From Symbiodinium natans (taxonomy: Eukaryota; Sar; Dinophyceae; Suessiales; Symbiodiniaceae): a stretch of DNA of 64,000 nt. Made by a program: the position numbers and the translations under genes. Position 1 is the stretch's first letter; every line of letters begins with the position of its first letter. Positions 37,583-47,984 of the stretch are shown here, piece by piece. The DNA is taken from contig CAJNDS010000043.1 in assembly GCA_905221605.1 (NCBI GenBank), positions 128,501 to 192,500 on the forward strand. Reading direction: 5' to 3'. The notes below the pieces were generated by a model. It ran no database searches, was not told where the DNA came from, and saw only the letters and a list, made by a program, of their open reading frames with translations.

Positions 37583-38923
37583 CTAACACCGCCGGATCAA
37601 GGGGTGGACCCCAGAATCCAGACTCGTTGTCTGAATCATGATCGCCTCCTGCGCCTTGCCTGAAATCAAGCGCAGAATCAAGTAGACAACTACGACAAAC
37701 AGGCCAGCCAGAGCAGCACAAGCAAGAGTAGCCGCAGCACCAACACAGAGGAATAGACCTAGAGACGAAAGCAGAAGTAAAATAATCAGAACACAGTAGC
37801 ACAAGAAAACCAAAGAGAATAAATTACTTAATGCTCCAAAGCACGTAGCAGTAGCAGGAACTTCCGCGTGGCCATCGTCAAGCAAGAACCACCTTGCTTG
37901 GCGTGGGAAGTGAGGCTGTGGATGGCGCAGATGAATGTCGTCATCTCTGGTCAGCAGCTCTGTCAGGCGCTCTGAAGCAGAGGTCTCGAGAGTCTTTCCT
38001 GCCAAGTAATCTTCCAGGAGTAGCACACATGTTGGGCATCTTCGCAGAGGATTTCGGCGGACGTGGTCACTGCATGCCCAGTTCTGGCAGAGAGTACAGA
38101 CGCCCCAATGATTACTGCAGGAGAACCCCTCGTATCCGCACAAGCAGCGTCGGACAATCGGATTGTGAACAATGGAAGTCAGCATAGGCGTTATGACCAT
38201 GGGACTCCGCAGCAAGGGATATGGAACAGTGACCGCCCACACAAAAAGTTTCGCCTGCGCGGCTGGGGCATCAGGAACTCCGTCAAGCACTGTAGCAAAG
38301 GACAGCAGCTGTCCATCCATGCTGACGGAGAACCATCTTGGGTTCCAACGCACAGAAACGTGGTGGAGTAACCCGGCATTTAGTTTTGGCAGTGGCGACG
38401 TTCGTCGAACGAAGGGGCCGCCGTCCAGACCAAAATGAACTGTCATATCACTCGTGAAAGGCCAAGTAAGGTAACAGAATGCTCTCCTGTTGGAATTTGG
38501 TGATTGGATGCCGATGTACAAGCTCTGTGTGAAGAATGGAGCTATCAGTACAAACTGAGCCGAGCCCAGAAGAATCTGTGACTCCCAAGAATAGACTCGG
38601 TCCCCTGCGCGTCTGGGTTGTTGGTTTGTCCACCCTGCCCAACGAATCAGCACGTTCTCCGGAACACGGAAATGAGCGGCTAGTTGAGGGATTGTCAGGA
38701 TGATATGCCTTGCGCGACTCCATAGTCGCTCGGCTTGACGAAGAGCTTGAGTGCTTCCAAACTCAGAGCCTGTGGCATCGATAATGGCGTCAGACCAGTT
38801 TCTGTTGTCTCTCGCAGCCCGCAACAATGTTCTGGAACACAGAGCCATGCTGCGAAGGTACCGGACGGAGAAGTGATAACTCGGTAGCGTCAAGACAACG
38901 TCTGCTGGCAAAGAGCCGGCCAA
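37583..38923 (-). CDS. F-box-like, beta-sandwich, zinc-finger protein with C-terminal membrane segments
   Basis: A minus-strand frame of 446 codons with ATG start. Residues 5-50 (LPADVVLTLPSYHF, SMALCSRTLLRAARDNRNW) look F-box-like. Residues 110-250 are beta-rich (WESQILLGSAQFVLIAPFF, LYIGIQSPNS, HFGLDGGPF, HHVSVRWNPRWFSVSMDG), suggesting a LamG/SPRY-like sandwich. Residues 260-299 are Cys/His-rich, with C276-x2-C279-x4-C284-x2-H287-x8-C296-x2-C299, nearly the same spacing as residues 862-886 of the nuclease protein. Residues 363-418 form two or three hydrophobic membrane-spanning segments (LVFLCYCVLIILLLLSSLGL). So this appears to be a nuclease-less, membrane-anchored paralogue placed directly upstream in transcription order. 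A related function in ubiquitin ligase recruitment is possible but unproven. Confidence 0.55.
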   Translation of the reverse strand: MAGSLPADVVLTLPSYHFSVRYLRSMALCSRTLLRAARDNRNWSDAIIDATGSEFGSTQALRQAERLWSRARHIILTIPQLAAHFRVPENVLIRWAGWTNQQPRRAGDRVYSWESQILLGSAQFVLIAPFFTQSLYIGIQSPNSNRRAFCYLTWPFTSDMTVHFGLDGGPFVRRTSPLPKLNAGLLHHVSVRWNPRWFSVSMDGQLLSFATVLDGVPDAPAAQAKLFVWAVTVPYPLLRSPMVITPMLTSIVHNPIVRRCLCGYEGFSCSNHWGVCTLCQNWACSDHVRRNPLRRCPTCVLLLEDYLAGKTLETSASERLTELLTRDDDIHLRHPQPHFPRQARWFLLDDGHAEVPATATCFGALSNLFSLVFLCYCVLIILLLLSSLGLFLCVGAAATLACAALAGLFVVVVYLILRLISGKAQEAIMIQTTSLDSGVHPLIRRC

Positions 38924-39257
38924 AACATCTTTGGTTCGCTGCCATCGACAGAACCGGTGGCCTCAATGTGTATAGCACATATGAAAGCTTGGGCTGATGT
39001 GTTGCAAGCACGTAACAATACACGGTTACGGCGAGCTGCAAGGCTTGCGCGTGTTCTCGGCTGCCGTCTTGTCTGAGACGGCCCCATCGCCGCGCGCGCC
39101 CAGACGCTGTCCTTACAAAATACATTTTTTGGTTCGAATAGACTTGCAAACAGCGGCGCTTCGATGTAATTAGTGGGAATTGCGGCGCAAGCCTCTGACA
39201 GAAATCACAGGCCGGAAGATTTTCAGGACGATCAGCAAAATCTCCCTGCGCGTCCAC
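38790..39257 (-). CDS. Possible upstream exon, unknown
   Basis: A minus-strand frame overlapping the start of the 446-codon gene in another frame. It contains ACDFCQRLAPQFPLITSKRR and VYSNQKMYFVRTASGRARRW. The part above 38923 may be a real exon with a Cys-x2-Cys pair; the overlapping part is probably read-through. Confidence 0.3.
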   Translation of the reverse strand: MDAQGDFADRPENLPACDFCQRLAPQFPLITSKRRCLQVYSNQKMYFVRTASGRARRWGRLRQDGSREHAQALQLAVTVYCYVLATHQPKLSYVLYTLRPPVLSMAANQRCFGRLFASRRCLDATELSLLRPVPSQHGSVFQNIVAGCERQQKLV

Positions 39258-39898
39258 TTCTATGGTCTGTAGAGAACCATTGATGCCAGATTCCTCCTGA
39301 TGTGCATTGAGGTGCCAAGCAGCTCATAACACCGCTGCGTGCATAGCAAGCTATCTGTGATCGACCCGGCCGATTGCCTGTCGACAGTCCTGCGCGCTCA
39401 AAGCCTTCATCAACACTTCGTCTTTCATCTTTGCCTGGTCAAGCAACATGGACTTCCTGAAGACAAGGTCCGCGCAACGCTGCTCTCAAACTCCTGTACT
39501 TTATGAAGCAGCAGCAGCAGCGTTGAAAGTGCTATTGCAACTGCCTTCTCACTGCAGCTAGACTGGAAAGTGTCTCTGGACAGCAGCTTGTTGCAATTCT
39601 CCTCCTGACAGCATGTACAGGCGAAGCACAGTTGTACATGTGCTTTTGTCGCATATAGGCATCTCCAGCCTTACTGACCGCGTAGCTCACAAGCGCCGCG
39701 CTGCTGCTGTAACTCAGCCCGTGCTCCTGGCAAGACGACGCAGAAAAGCTATGCGCAGGCACGTGTGCACATCAGTGGGATATACTCGACAGCATGCGCT
39801 GCACTCATGCTGGGGCCCGTGCTGGTGACGTCAATGAGCTAGACGTAGGTTTCTCCAGATCACAAGGCTCTGGAATTTCACCTCTGTATCTCACGAGA
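39258..39898. other. Unassigned sequence inside the transposon block
   Basis: Short open frames on both strands and a GCAGCAGCAGCAG microsatellite at 39508-39521. No gene is supported. Confidence 0.4.
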
Positions 39899-41134
39899 TC
39901 ATCGTGAAGCATCTTTTTCATCCACGGCCTGCGGCGAACGCACTTCCGTGGGACACAAAACAGCACCAGCACGCTCATTGCTTCCCGGCGGCGGCATTCC
40001 AGAACCACCACAGTGATCTGCTGCAACCCGGCTCTCGTCCACGTAACCCAGCTCCTGGAAAGTCTGAATCTTGAAAACGCCATCCACAAAGTTCAAGTTC
40101 AGAAGCATCTTGCCCGTTGTCGCCGAACGTGTCAATGCCGCTGCATGTTCGTCGCTCTGCTCCATGTCAAGCCAAGCATGGCTGCGGTTGGTCTGGTTTA
40201 TCTGAAGGCCATCTGCTTCTCGATTGCGGACTGCAACGAAGTGCGCGTCAAAGCAAAGAATGTAATCGCCTGGAATTAGAACATCAGCACGGGGCACAGC
40301 AGTGACTGAGCGCCTTGGCAGCACGAAGAATGCTGTGGCGCTAGACATACACAACATGAGCTCGCAGGACGCCTGAAGCTGAACAAGCTACCTGAAAGGC
40401 TGCAACATCTTCGACCCGTCTTTCATTGCCCAGAAGGGCCCATGGGCTTTGTAGGTAATCTTAAAGCCGTGGCCACGCAAAGCATCAACCAGACACACTT
40501 CTTCATATCGCACTGTACCTTTCGGGCAGATAGGCACACGCGTGCGCAAAACAAGTAGGTCTGAAGTCTGACAGCAGCAAGCAACTTCGGCCCCGGCTGT
40601 GGCCACGGCGCTGTGTTGCCGAGATGCTCTGATCGCTGTCGTTGTCGGGCAACGCACCTAGACACTTTGGACGTCTCAGGAGACTCAGAACTGCTGCGTG
40701 CGCAAAAGTTGTCCACTGTCGCCTCGAAGAGTTGAAGATGATGCTTTTGCAGGACGAACGGCGCGTGGAACAATGTCGCATTTGGCAAATCCAGGACAGG
40801 AGAAGTCTGGAATCTTTCCTTGTTATAGCAAGGACTACTTCATAAGACTGCTTGCCTTCGGCGACGGCGACAGCGCTTCCGACGTTGAACCCGCAGCTCT
40901 TGCAGCTAGGGCTCTTCGTGTTGTTGATCGCGCACAGCAAGGTTCTGTCGCAGCCATGCTCAGGGCTTGCTGTAAGGTGGCGTTGTCCATGTGGTAAGCG
41001 ACGATGAACCGGTGCTGCTTGACGCGCTCAAGCTGCGCCAGATTGTGGATCAAGACCCGATCCCAGTAGGTTGCCTCGCGGCGGCGCTTCCGCTGGCGCC
41101 TCGTAAGCAAAGACCAGTCCTCCCCACGCCTCAA
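39899..41134 (-). CDS. Broken or multi-exon frames with zinc-ribbon-like and protease-like motifs
   Basis: In minus-strand order: 41134-40950 reads WSLLTRRQRKRRREATYWDR and RVKQHRFIVAYHMDNATLQQ; 40940-40850 reads LLCAINNTKSPSCKSCGFNV, resembling a RanBP2-type or small zinc ribbon; 40657-40388 reads YEEVCLVDALRGHGFKITYK; 40357-39899 reads LIPGDYILCFDAHFVAVRNR and DGLQINQTNRSHAWL. The phrase GDYIL...HFVAV is like the His strand of the papain-like domain in the 519-codon protein. A 19-28 nt gap with GTAGC...TTCAG near 40360-40390 may be a very small intron. Frames are too interrupted to give one product; exons or decay cannot be told apart without transcripts. Confidence 0.4.
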
Positions 41135-42594
41135 CTTTCAACATGCATGTTCAACACTTGGCGAGTTTGCTGCGGGTTCCACAACTAATATATACGATAC
41201 GCAACCTAGGGCAAGGCAGCGCAGAGTCACTGCAAGACCAGTAGGCCGCGCGCTCACGTTGCTGTTGGACTCGCTGAGTTGCCGCCCATTCAAGGGACCT
41301 CTGTGGTTTCAGACACGATTCACGATCACCGAATTAGTACGCAGCTCTTAAAAAAAATGAACCCGCGTTAAACAGCAGACGCGCACGCCTGTCTTCTTTT
41401 CTGAGGTTGCAACATCGTTGGCGTTAGCAGCACCTCGTCATTGTTCTCCATAGAATCACCATCTGCACCGGTTGGCATCGCTGCGGGAATCGTTGTCCTT
41501 CCACTCCAGCTCGGCAGACGCGGACGCTACTTCAGAATCTTTTCTTGGAACGTAAATAAAAGGATGCATCTGGCCGCCAGGCCTATTGTCTTTACGCTTG
41601 ATAAACGATGCAGCAGTGCACGTTTCTTCTTGCCGGTCCCTTCATTCCTATTGCAAATGGGTTGCCTTGGCACTCCGCGGAAGCCTGTGTACCACTGACG
41701 TCGCGAAAGCCGCGACCACCGTACTGCCTCGCGATCGAAAGGCAGAATGTCCACATCAGCGCGAAGCTGCCGGCGCACAATTGCTTTGACAAGGCTGTCA
41801 CCTGAGCTTCGCGTGCGCCGGGGGGATGAAGGCAGACACACTTGGTATTCCACGTGCGCGGAAATTTTAGAAAAGAGCGAACACGTTGGCCGGTCAGGGT
41901 GCACCAGTCGGGTCTTGCGAAGGTGTGTCGTGGCGCGCAGCTGCATCTTGTCTGCTGCTTCTTTCCGAAGCCAATGTTGGCCCCTGCTCAGCCACATTCA
42001 TCATGCTGCCCTGACAAACGATGAGGTCAAACAGAGACATAGATTATCATAGAATCTCGTCCTCACACGCGTCGCCATGAACATGTGGCGCGCGGCACGC
42101 TAAACTCTGAGAAGCTGGCGACGGAAGGGCGACGAGTCGTTTGGTCGTTGGGTTGCTTGACTGCAAAAGGCTGCAGCGTGCCATGTGACCTTCCAGCACA
42201 AGTCAACCCAGTTGTTTGCATCAGCAAATAAACCATGACTATATATAGGTTTCCTGGAAGCTCCCTGGACGCTCACCAGGATAGTCGCTACCAAACCCGC
42301 GGTCCTCGTGCGCCGATTATCGTTGTTCAATACTTGAACACTTGTGATCCTAATCCACTTGGGTCGTGTGTGCAATACAAGTCCCAGTCAAAACTTGCTG
42401 GTCTTCCCCGGACATGTAGAACCATCCTTCAATCCATTTCTCCTTTTCCAGATTTTCTTTCAGCGACTCCTTCACTTCAAGCTTTCGGGTTCTTCCACAG
42501 TTTTGGGTTTCGATTCTTCAGCTGCTCGATAGCCGATAGATCCGCGTCTCAGTCACCGTCGAGTTGCGGTGGAAACGAATTGGTGCTCTCGAGT
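41135..42594. other. Mostly unassigned, one possible minus-strand exon
   Basis: The minus frame at 41527-41997 contains SLVKAIVRRQLRADVDILPF and RQWYTGFRGVPR, which looks protein-like but matches nothing I know. The rest is unique, with no gene supported. This may be the 5' flank of the transposon block. Confidence 0.35.
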
Positions 42595-43075
42595 TTCCTC
42601 TCTTCAGACATGTTTTTTCCCCAACCGCATTTCCACAGCGCTTTCCAACTGCGAATAAAGGTTGTGTCACATCTCCAAACACTGCAGAATCAACCACTTT
42701 GATCTTCTTTCCGTCTTCCTTCTCAAACTCAAAAGTGATGTTCGCTCAGAACTCTGTTGTCCTTATCACATCTGCGATCACCATCCTCAACTCAGGAAAT
42801 TCTATTGTTCCAAGATCATCAGCGTAGTACCACATCGGCAATACATGGCAATCAGCTCCACTGTCCAACACCACTTCAACAGGATTGTCATACGCTTGCG
42901 GGTTCCACTGATTCCATCCTTTTACCGCTCTTGCTTGCTTGTAATCAACTCCAAGATGCCACCATAGGAGTTCATCGCTTTCATCGATGCTTTCTGTGTA
43001 CGCCTCACGGATGAGGCATGCTGCTCTTCCCATCGTACTCTGGCCTGATGACGAACCCACTTTCTGTGCTGCCAC
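42595..43075 (-). pseudogene. Copia-like retrotransposon aspartic protease fragment, disrupted
   Basis: The minus strand reads NPVEVVLDSGADCHVLPMWY, with the retropepsin Asp-Ser-Gly-Ala active site after hydrophobic residues. The frame hits TGA at 42746-42748 but continues open after it (ANITFEFEKEDGKKIKVVDS, then AVFGDVTQPLFAVGK), a pattern typical of Ty1/copia Pol proteases. After VGK a one-base frame change is needed to continue into LWKCGWGKN. No integrase or reverse transcriptase follows on this strand. One stop and one indel make this a dead fragment. Confidence 0.65.
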
Positions 43076-43210
43076 TTGCTACGCATGGACGGATCCAGTT
43101 CTCGCCAAGACTTGCGGCCTTCCCCGGTATGCATGGCTCTTGGACAAAGCGTTTACAGGGCCACAACAGGATCTTCTGCTCCTCAACCCCACACATACAG
43201 GGTTCTCGAC

Positions 43211-44845
43211 TACGACACTGCAACCTGTGTTCAAGGCAACAACGAGACGCTTACAGTGCTTCGCCTCGCTACGCACCAACCAGCGAAGCTGTCTGCGACC
43301 TGCTCAGCTGATCGCTTGACAGGCATACTTCCAAGTATGCCTACTGGCTTCGGCCAGTCGTGACATGCCCCCCATGCTGCGGCGATGCATGAATACGGCC
43401 AAAACGAGGTCGAGAAAGATAGGGAAAATCAGGACTTATATGTATCTCATTCATATGCATCGGCATTCCAACAGCCATAAGTCTATGCAATAAAACTCTC
43501 AAGGGCTTGGAATCCACTAGGTGCGTTTACCTTCACTTGCTAATTCTATCTTCACAACCCCACCACTCTTTTTCCATGAGCCGGCTCTCCTCGAGCTGCT
43601 TTTTTTCGTCTTCTTTCAATGCCGCGCAGTTCGGCTAAGGGGTTGAGGGTGATAGTGTTCACACCACTGTTGACCCGAAAGCCTACGCCACTGAAATTAA
43701 CGTTGAGTGATTTTAGGTCTTCCAAATCCCTCACAACCCAGCGCCCTGGCAGCTGAGGCCCAATAGCCCTAATAACACCTCACACCCTAAACCCTGCAGC
43801 CTCTAAACCCTGAACCTTTGCAGACCCTTCGAGCTGCAAAGGCTACGACGCTGCAACCTGTGTTCAAGGCAACAACGAGACGCTTACAGTGCTTCGCTTC
43901 GTTACGCACCAACCAGCGAAGCTGTCTGCGACCTGCTCAGCTGATCGCTTGACAGGCATACTTCCAAGTATGCCTACTGGCTTCGGCCAGTCGTGACATG
44001 CCCCCCATGCTGTGGCGATGCATGAATACGGCCAAAACGAGGTCGAGAAAGATAGGGAAAATCAGGACTTGTATGTATTTCATTCATATCGGCATTCAAA
44101 CAGCCATAAGTCTATGCAATAAAACTCTCAAGGGCTTAGAACCCACCAGGTGCGTTTACCTTCGCTTGCTAATTCTATCTTCACAACCCCACCATTCTTT
44201 TTTCCATGAGCCGGCTCTCCTCGAGCTGCTTTTTTTCGTCTTCTTCCATGCCGCGCAGTTCTGTTAAGGGGTTGAGGGTGATAGTGTTCACACCACTGTA
44301 GACCCTAAAGCCTACGCCACTGAAATTAACGTTGAGTGATTTTAGGTTCTCAAAATCCCTCACAACCCAGCGCCCTGGAGCCCTAACACCTCGCACCCTA
44401 AACCCTGCAGCCTCTAAACCCTGAACCTTTGCAGACCCTTCGAGCTGCAAAGGCTACGACACTGCAACCTGTGTTCAAGGCAACAACGAGACGCTTGCAG
44501 TGCTTCGCTTCGCTACGCACCAACCAGCGAAGCTGTCTGCGACCTGCTCAGCTGATCGCTTGACAGGCATACTTCCAAGTATGCCTACTGGCTTCGGCCA
44601 GTCGTGAGAGAAAGATAGGGAATATCAGGACTTATATGTATCTCATTCATATGCATCGGCATTCCAACAGCCATAAGTCTATGCAATAAAACTCTCAAGG
44701 GCTTAGAATCCAGTAGGTGCGTTTACCTTCGCTTGCTACTTCTATCTTCACAACCCAACCATTCTTTTTCCATGAGCCGGCTCTTGCAGCTGAGGCCCAA
44801 TAGCCCTAAAACCTCACACCCTAAACCCTGCAGCCTCTAAACCCT
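43211..44845. repeat. Tandem triplication of a 611-633 bp unit
   Basis: Units start at 43211, 43844 and 44455 with TACGACACTGCAACCTGTGT and stay highly similar, with small indels (the third lacks about 60 bp after the hairpins). Each contains AACAACGAGACGC, two adjacent hairpins, AAACTCTCAAGGGCTT, CCGGCTCTCCTCGAGCTGC (truncated in copy 3) and CCCTAAACCCTGCAGCCTC. The first unit begins inside the sequence upstream of the retropepsin fragment, so the duplication may have started within element sequence. Confidence 0.9.
43321..43358 (+). other. Double hairpin (copies also at 43954-43991 and 44564-44601)
   Basis: Hairpin 1 has 10-bp arms AGGCATACTT and AAGTATGCCT with a 2-base spacer. Hairpin 2 is ACTGGCTTCGGCCAGT, a 6-bp stem with a UUCG tetraloop on the plus-strand transcript. 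They are directly adjacent and both arms are unchanged in all three copies. Could be RNA structure or a cruciform; function unknown. Confidence 0.7.
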
Positions 44846-46011
44846 GAAACACTAAACCTTGAAACCTATAAAGCCTAAACCTTTGGCAAAGCTCCGACAG
44901 CTTCTCCGGGTACCTTGCCCCCCTCCTCGGTTTCTTTTTCGCAAACAACTTAGAACCCCAAAAAGGCTTAAGAAGACGGGGAATGGGTACCACTGGGCTA
45001 CCGGCGGGCTTACAGGATTTTCTTGGGGAGGGTTTCTAGAGATTTGACACTTGCTGGGGTTTCTCATAGGAACTTTTTGGGTTCTAAGGGCAATTAGGTA
45101 TCTTCTATCCCCGTAAACCCTATATACACACTAAACCTAAGTTCATTACTCAAACTATTACAAACAGTCCTTGGGTCTAGGGCTTAGGGTTTGGCTTGCA
45201 TTACACCAAGTCCGAAGTCAAGCCTTCTCGGCCCATCTGCCACTAACTGGCACAGCCTTCCAAAATGCCTCCAGAATTTCGCTGTTGTTCCTACCCCTAA
45301 ACCCTGTCATTAGTTTAGGTCTCGATGTGGGAGGTGTTCATGGGGAGCTAAGAGTCGGTTGTCCCAGTGCATCGCTACCTCACCTCTGAACCCTTACTGT
45401 GTGGGTTATGGGTCGGGGCCGTGGGGATACCCTAAACCGTATAAACCCTAAACCCCTATAAACCCTAAACCTTTCAGCCCTTAAATTCCATGAACCCTAA
45501 ACTCCCCACCAGACAAAGCTAAACCCAGGACGAGCTTACGCTCTAACGTCAAGGAGCTCTTTTGGGATCCTTTCTAAGGGTTTTGAGTAAGGGTTTTGAG
45601 TGACTTATAAGAAGGGGGTTTGAGGGTTCCAAGCGTCAAGAGATTTTAGGGCTACAGGATTTTGTCACCCAAAACCCTAAGACTAAGCCTTAAACAAGAC
45701 GCCCTAAAGCCTAAACCTGAAAACCCTTCCCTTATCAGCCCAAGCATCCCACGGCGCACGCGCAGCCGAAACACAGGCTTCACTCTCTTCAAGTTTGAGA
45801 GTTTATTTTCATGGCCTCTTAGTAGGTCCCTTAGCCTCTTGAAATGGTTTTACATGGGGCCCTTGGGTTGCATAGGGGAATATATAAGGTGGATATAAGA
45901 GGTCCCCTGGGCCCATACTGAGGAACCATGTAACTACACTAAGACTTCAGCACATTGTTTTTGTTCTGAAGCCTCGCGGGATACAGCCTAGGTGATTCAG
46001 GGCTTAGTGCG
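44846..46011. other. Unassigned, with family B-like end and decayed CCCTAAA pieces
   Basis: GGGTACCACTGGGCTACCGG at 44985 resembles the right terminus of family B. Short CCCTAAA remnants occur at 45420-45500. No exon could be supported. Confidence 0.4.
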
Positions 46012-46543
46012 CAGCGCGTCGCATTGGTAGGGGCAGCCTGATGAGTGGCTGTACTCGCCAGTGCGGGTGGGCATACAATACATTGACCAGGTATAAGGTC
46101 AAACACAGGTTATGAGCGCCCAAGTATCGGGCTGCTGCGCAAAACACCGCTTGGTAGTGGGCTTGGTGGTTGTGGCCTAAAGCTGTGGGGGGTTACTTCA
46201 TGTCGGCTGCTGAGAGTCTGGCGGGCACAGCGGGTGGCTTTGCCAGGGCGGTCGGGGTCATGGGTGGCATCACAGCATGGCATTGCCAATGGTTGGGGGC
46301 AATGAGCGCCTAATGGAGAGGCCAGGTGGCGCAAACCTCTCAGCCATTGCTGGTGGTTGCTGGGCCTGGGGGAGTTACAGCAGGGAGCACTCCTTCGCAT
46401 AAGCTGTGGAGCGGGGGGAGTGTGAGAAGCTGGTAGCCCTTAAGGCCAGCGCGTCGCATTGGTAGGGGCAGCCTGATGAGTGGCTGTACTCGCCAGTGCG
46501 GGTGGGCCTACAATACATTGACCAGGTATAAGGTCAAACACAG
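46012..46543. repeat. 97-bp near-identical direct repeats (46012-46108 and 46447-46543)
   Basis: The two copies start CAGCGCGTCGCATTGGTAGG and end AAGGTCAAACACAG, and differ at one base (GCATAC/GCCTAC). They flank 338 bp of unique sequence. They do not begin TG and end CA, so they are not standard LTRs; a 435-bp partial tandem duplication or a small retroposon pair is possible. Confidence 0.85.
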
Positions 46544-47474
46544 AGTTTAAGGGTAAGGGAGTGGGGTCAGGGTTGGGTTTAGAAGTCGGGCACATACCAC
46601 CCACATCCTCCGAGCATCAGCACGCCAGCAAGTGGGTGGCTGACCTATATTTAGATCTGAACACAAATCCCCCCATTATTAAATACTCACAACTTTATAG
46701 TCATATTATAGTATTGTACATGGGTGAGGGAATTTAGTATGAGGGAAAGGGGAAAGGCGCTGCCGTAGATCTGACAGCAATGTCTCACCCCAAGCCCTAC
46801 ACGACAAACCCGATCGGGCATTGGGGTTTAGGGTTTTGGGTTTAGGGCTTTGGAGTCTCCGATGGTTTGTTGTCCAGCATCCGTGGGGAACTAAAGGTTA
46901 ACCTTTGGGGTCATAACCAGACCTTCTACACCATGGGGCCCTCATCCACTCCGTCCTCATCCCCACGCCGCGAGCACTCGCAGACAAAGCCTCTCGGCGG
47001 GCGTATAGGATTTTGTTAAAGGGTTTCTAGGGGTTTAGCCTTGCCTACGGCCTGCTGGGCGTCTCATCGGGGCTTTTCCGCTCTCAGTACTTTTTCCTCA
47101 ACTCAGGTTTTCAGCTTCGGGACTTGTAGGTGTAGGGTCGAGGGTGCGAAGTGGGGCAGGAGCAGATGCCTTGATAAGGATCTTTACAGCCCGTAAAGCC
47201 CAGCTCCAAAGCCTTTAGGTTTTGGGATTTCAAGTTTTTGCCATAGGCTTAAGCTCACCACTCGTTTAGTGCGCAAGCTGTTCACTGGACCTCTTGCTTA
47301 GGGGTTCGGGTTGATCCAGTTACATGTGATGCTATGTGATAGGAGCCGGATCTTTGATAGCATGTGTTGCACCTACTTGTAAATTATTGGATCTTGATGT
47401 TTCGATGCTATCTGATCCTATCATGTTGATGGAAGATAGGAACATGATAACAAGTGATATCTTAAGTAGTGTAT
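46544..47474. other. Unassigned sequence
   Basis: Mixed unique sequence with a TTTAGGG remnant at 46825-46850 and ACTAAAGGTTAACCTTTGGGG near 46890, similar to the repeat at 23560. No gene is supported. Confidence 0.4.
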
Positions 47475-47580
47475 AACAAGGTATAAAAGGATTGTAAAAA
47501 GATATAAAAGATAGGAAAAGATAAAAAAGAGATAGGAAAAGATACAGAAGGATACGAAAAGATACGAAAAGAGTGAATTC
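47475..47580. repeat. GATA/AAAAGATA purine-rich repeat
   Basis: Irregular tandem AAAAGATA(C/T)(A/G) units. A related block lies at 49200-49330. The Phe/Ser/Leu-rich minus-strand frame over it is a by-product of the repeat. Confidence 0.8.
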
Positions 47581-47984
47581 CGCCAACAAAATGAGAAAGC
47601 AAGACCATTTGTGTCCTGCTGAATTGGGCATCAGAAATGAAATGCATAGTTTGTGACCACAATATTCCTCATTTTTGCATGTTTGCCACCTCTTTTTCTT
47701 GACGCCAGACGAGGGAGAGGGGGGGGTATGGGCAGGCCCCCCTCCCCCAAGATCTATACCCGTAGAATATTTTTTTGAATACAAGTACTCTTGCGCGGCC
47801 ACGCGCATCCCTGAAAAACGGCCCGGTCGTCAGAACGTCCACTCAGGCCGGCGCGCCATTATAAGTGCTTCTAAGCTGCACCCTAAACCCGAAACTCTAA
47901 AGCGTAAGCCCCTTCAAGGCCCCAGAAGCCCCCTTAAGCCCCATTAGAAGCACCCTTACGCCCCCCTTGGCCGTCTGAGCAACC

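Noticed and set aside
47332-47808. Membrane protein with Phe/Leu/Ser-rich segments on minus
   Set aside because: The hydrophobic part is the complement of the AAAAGATA repeat, which is non-coding in appearance and recurs at 49.2 kb.
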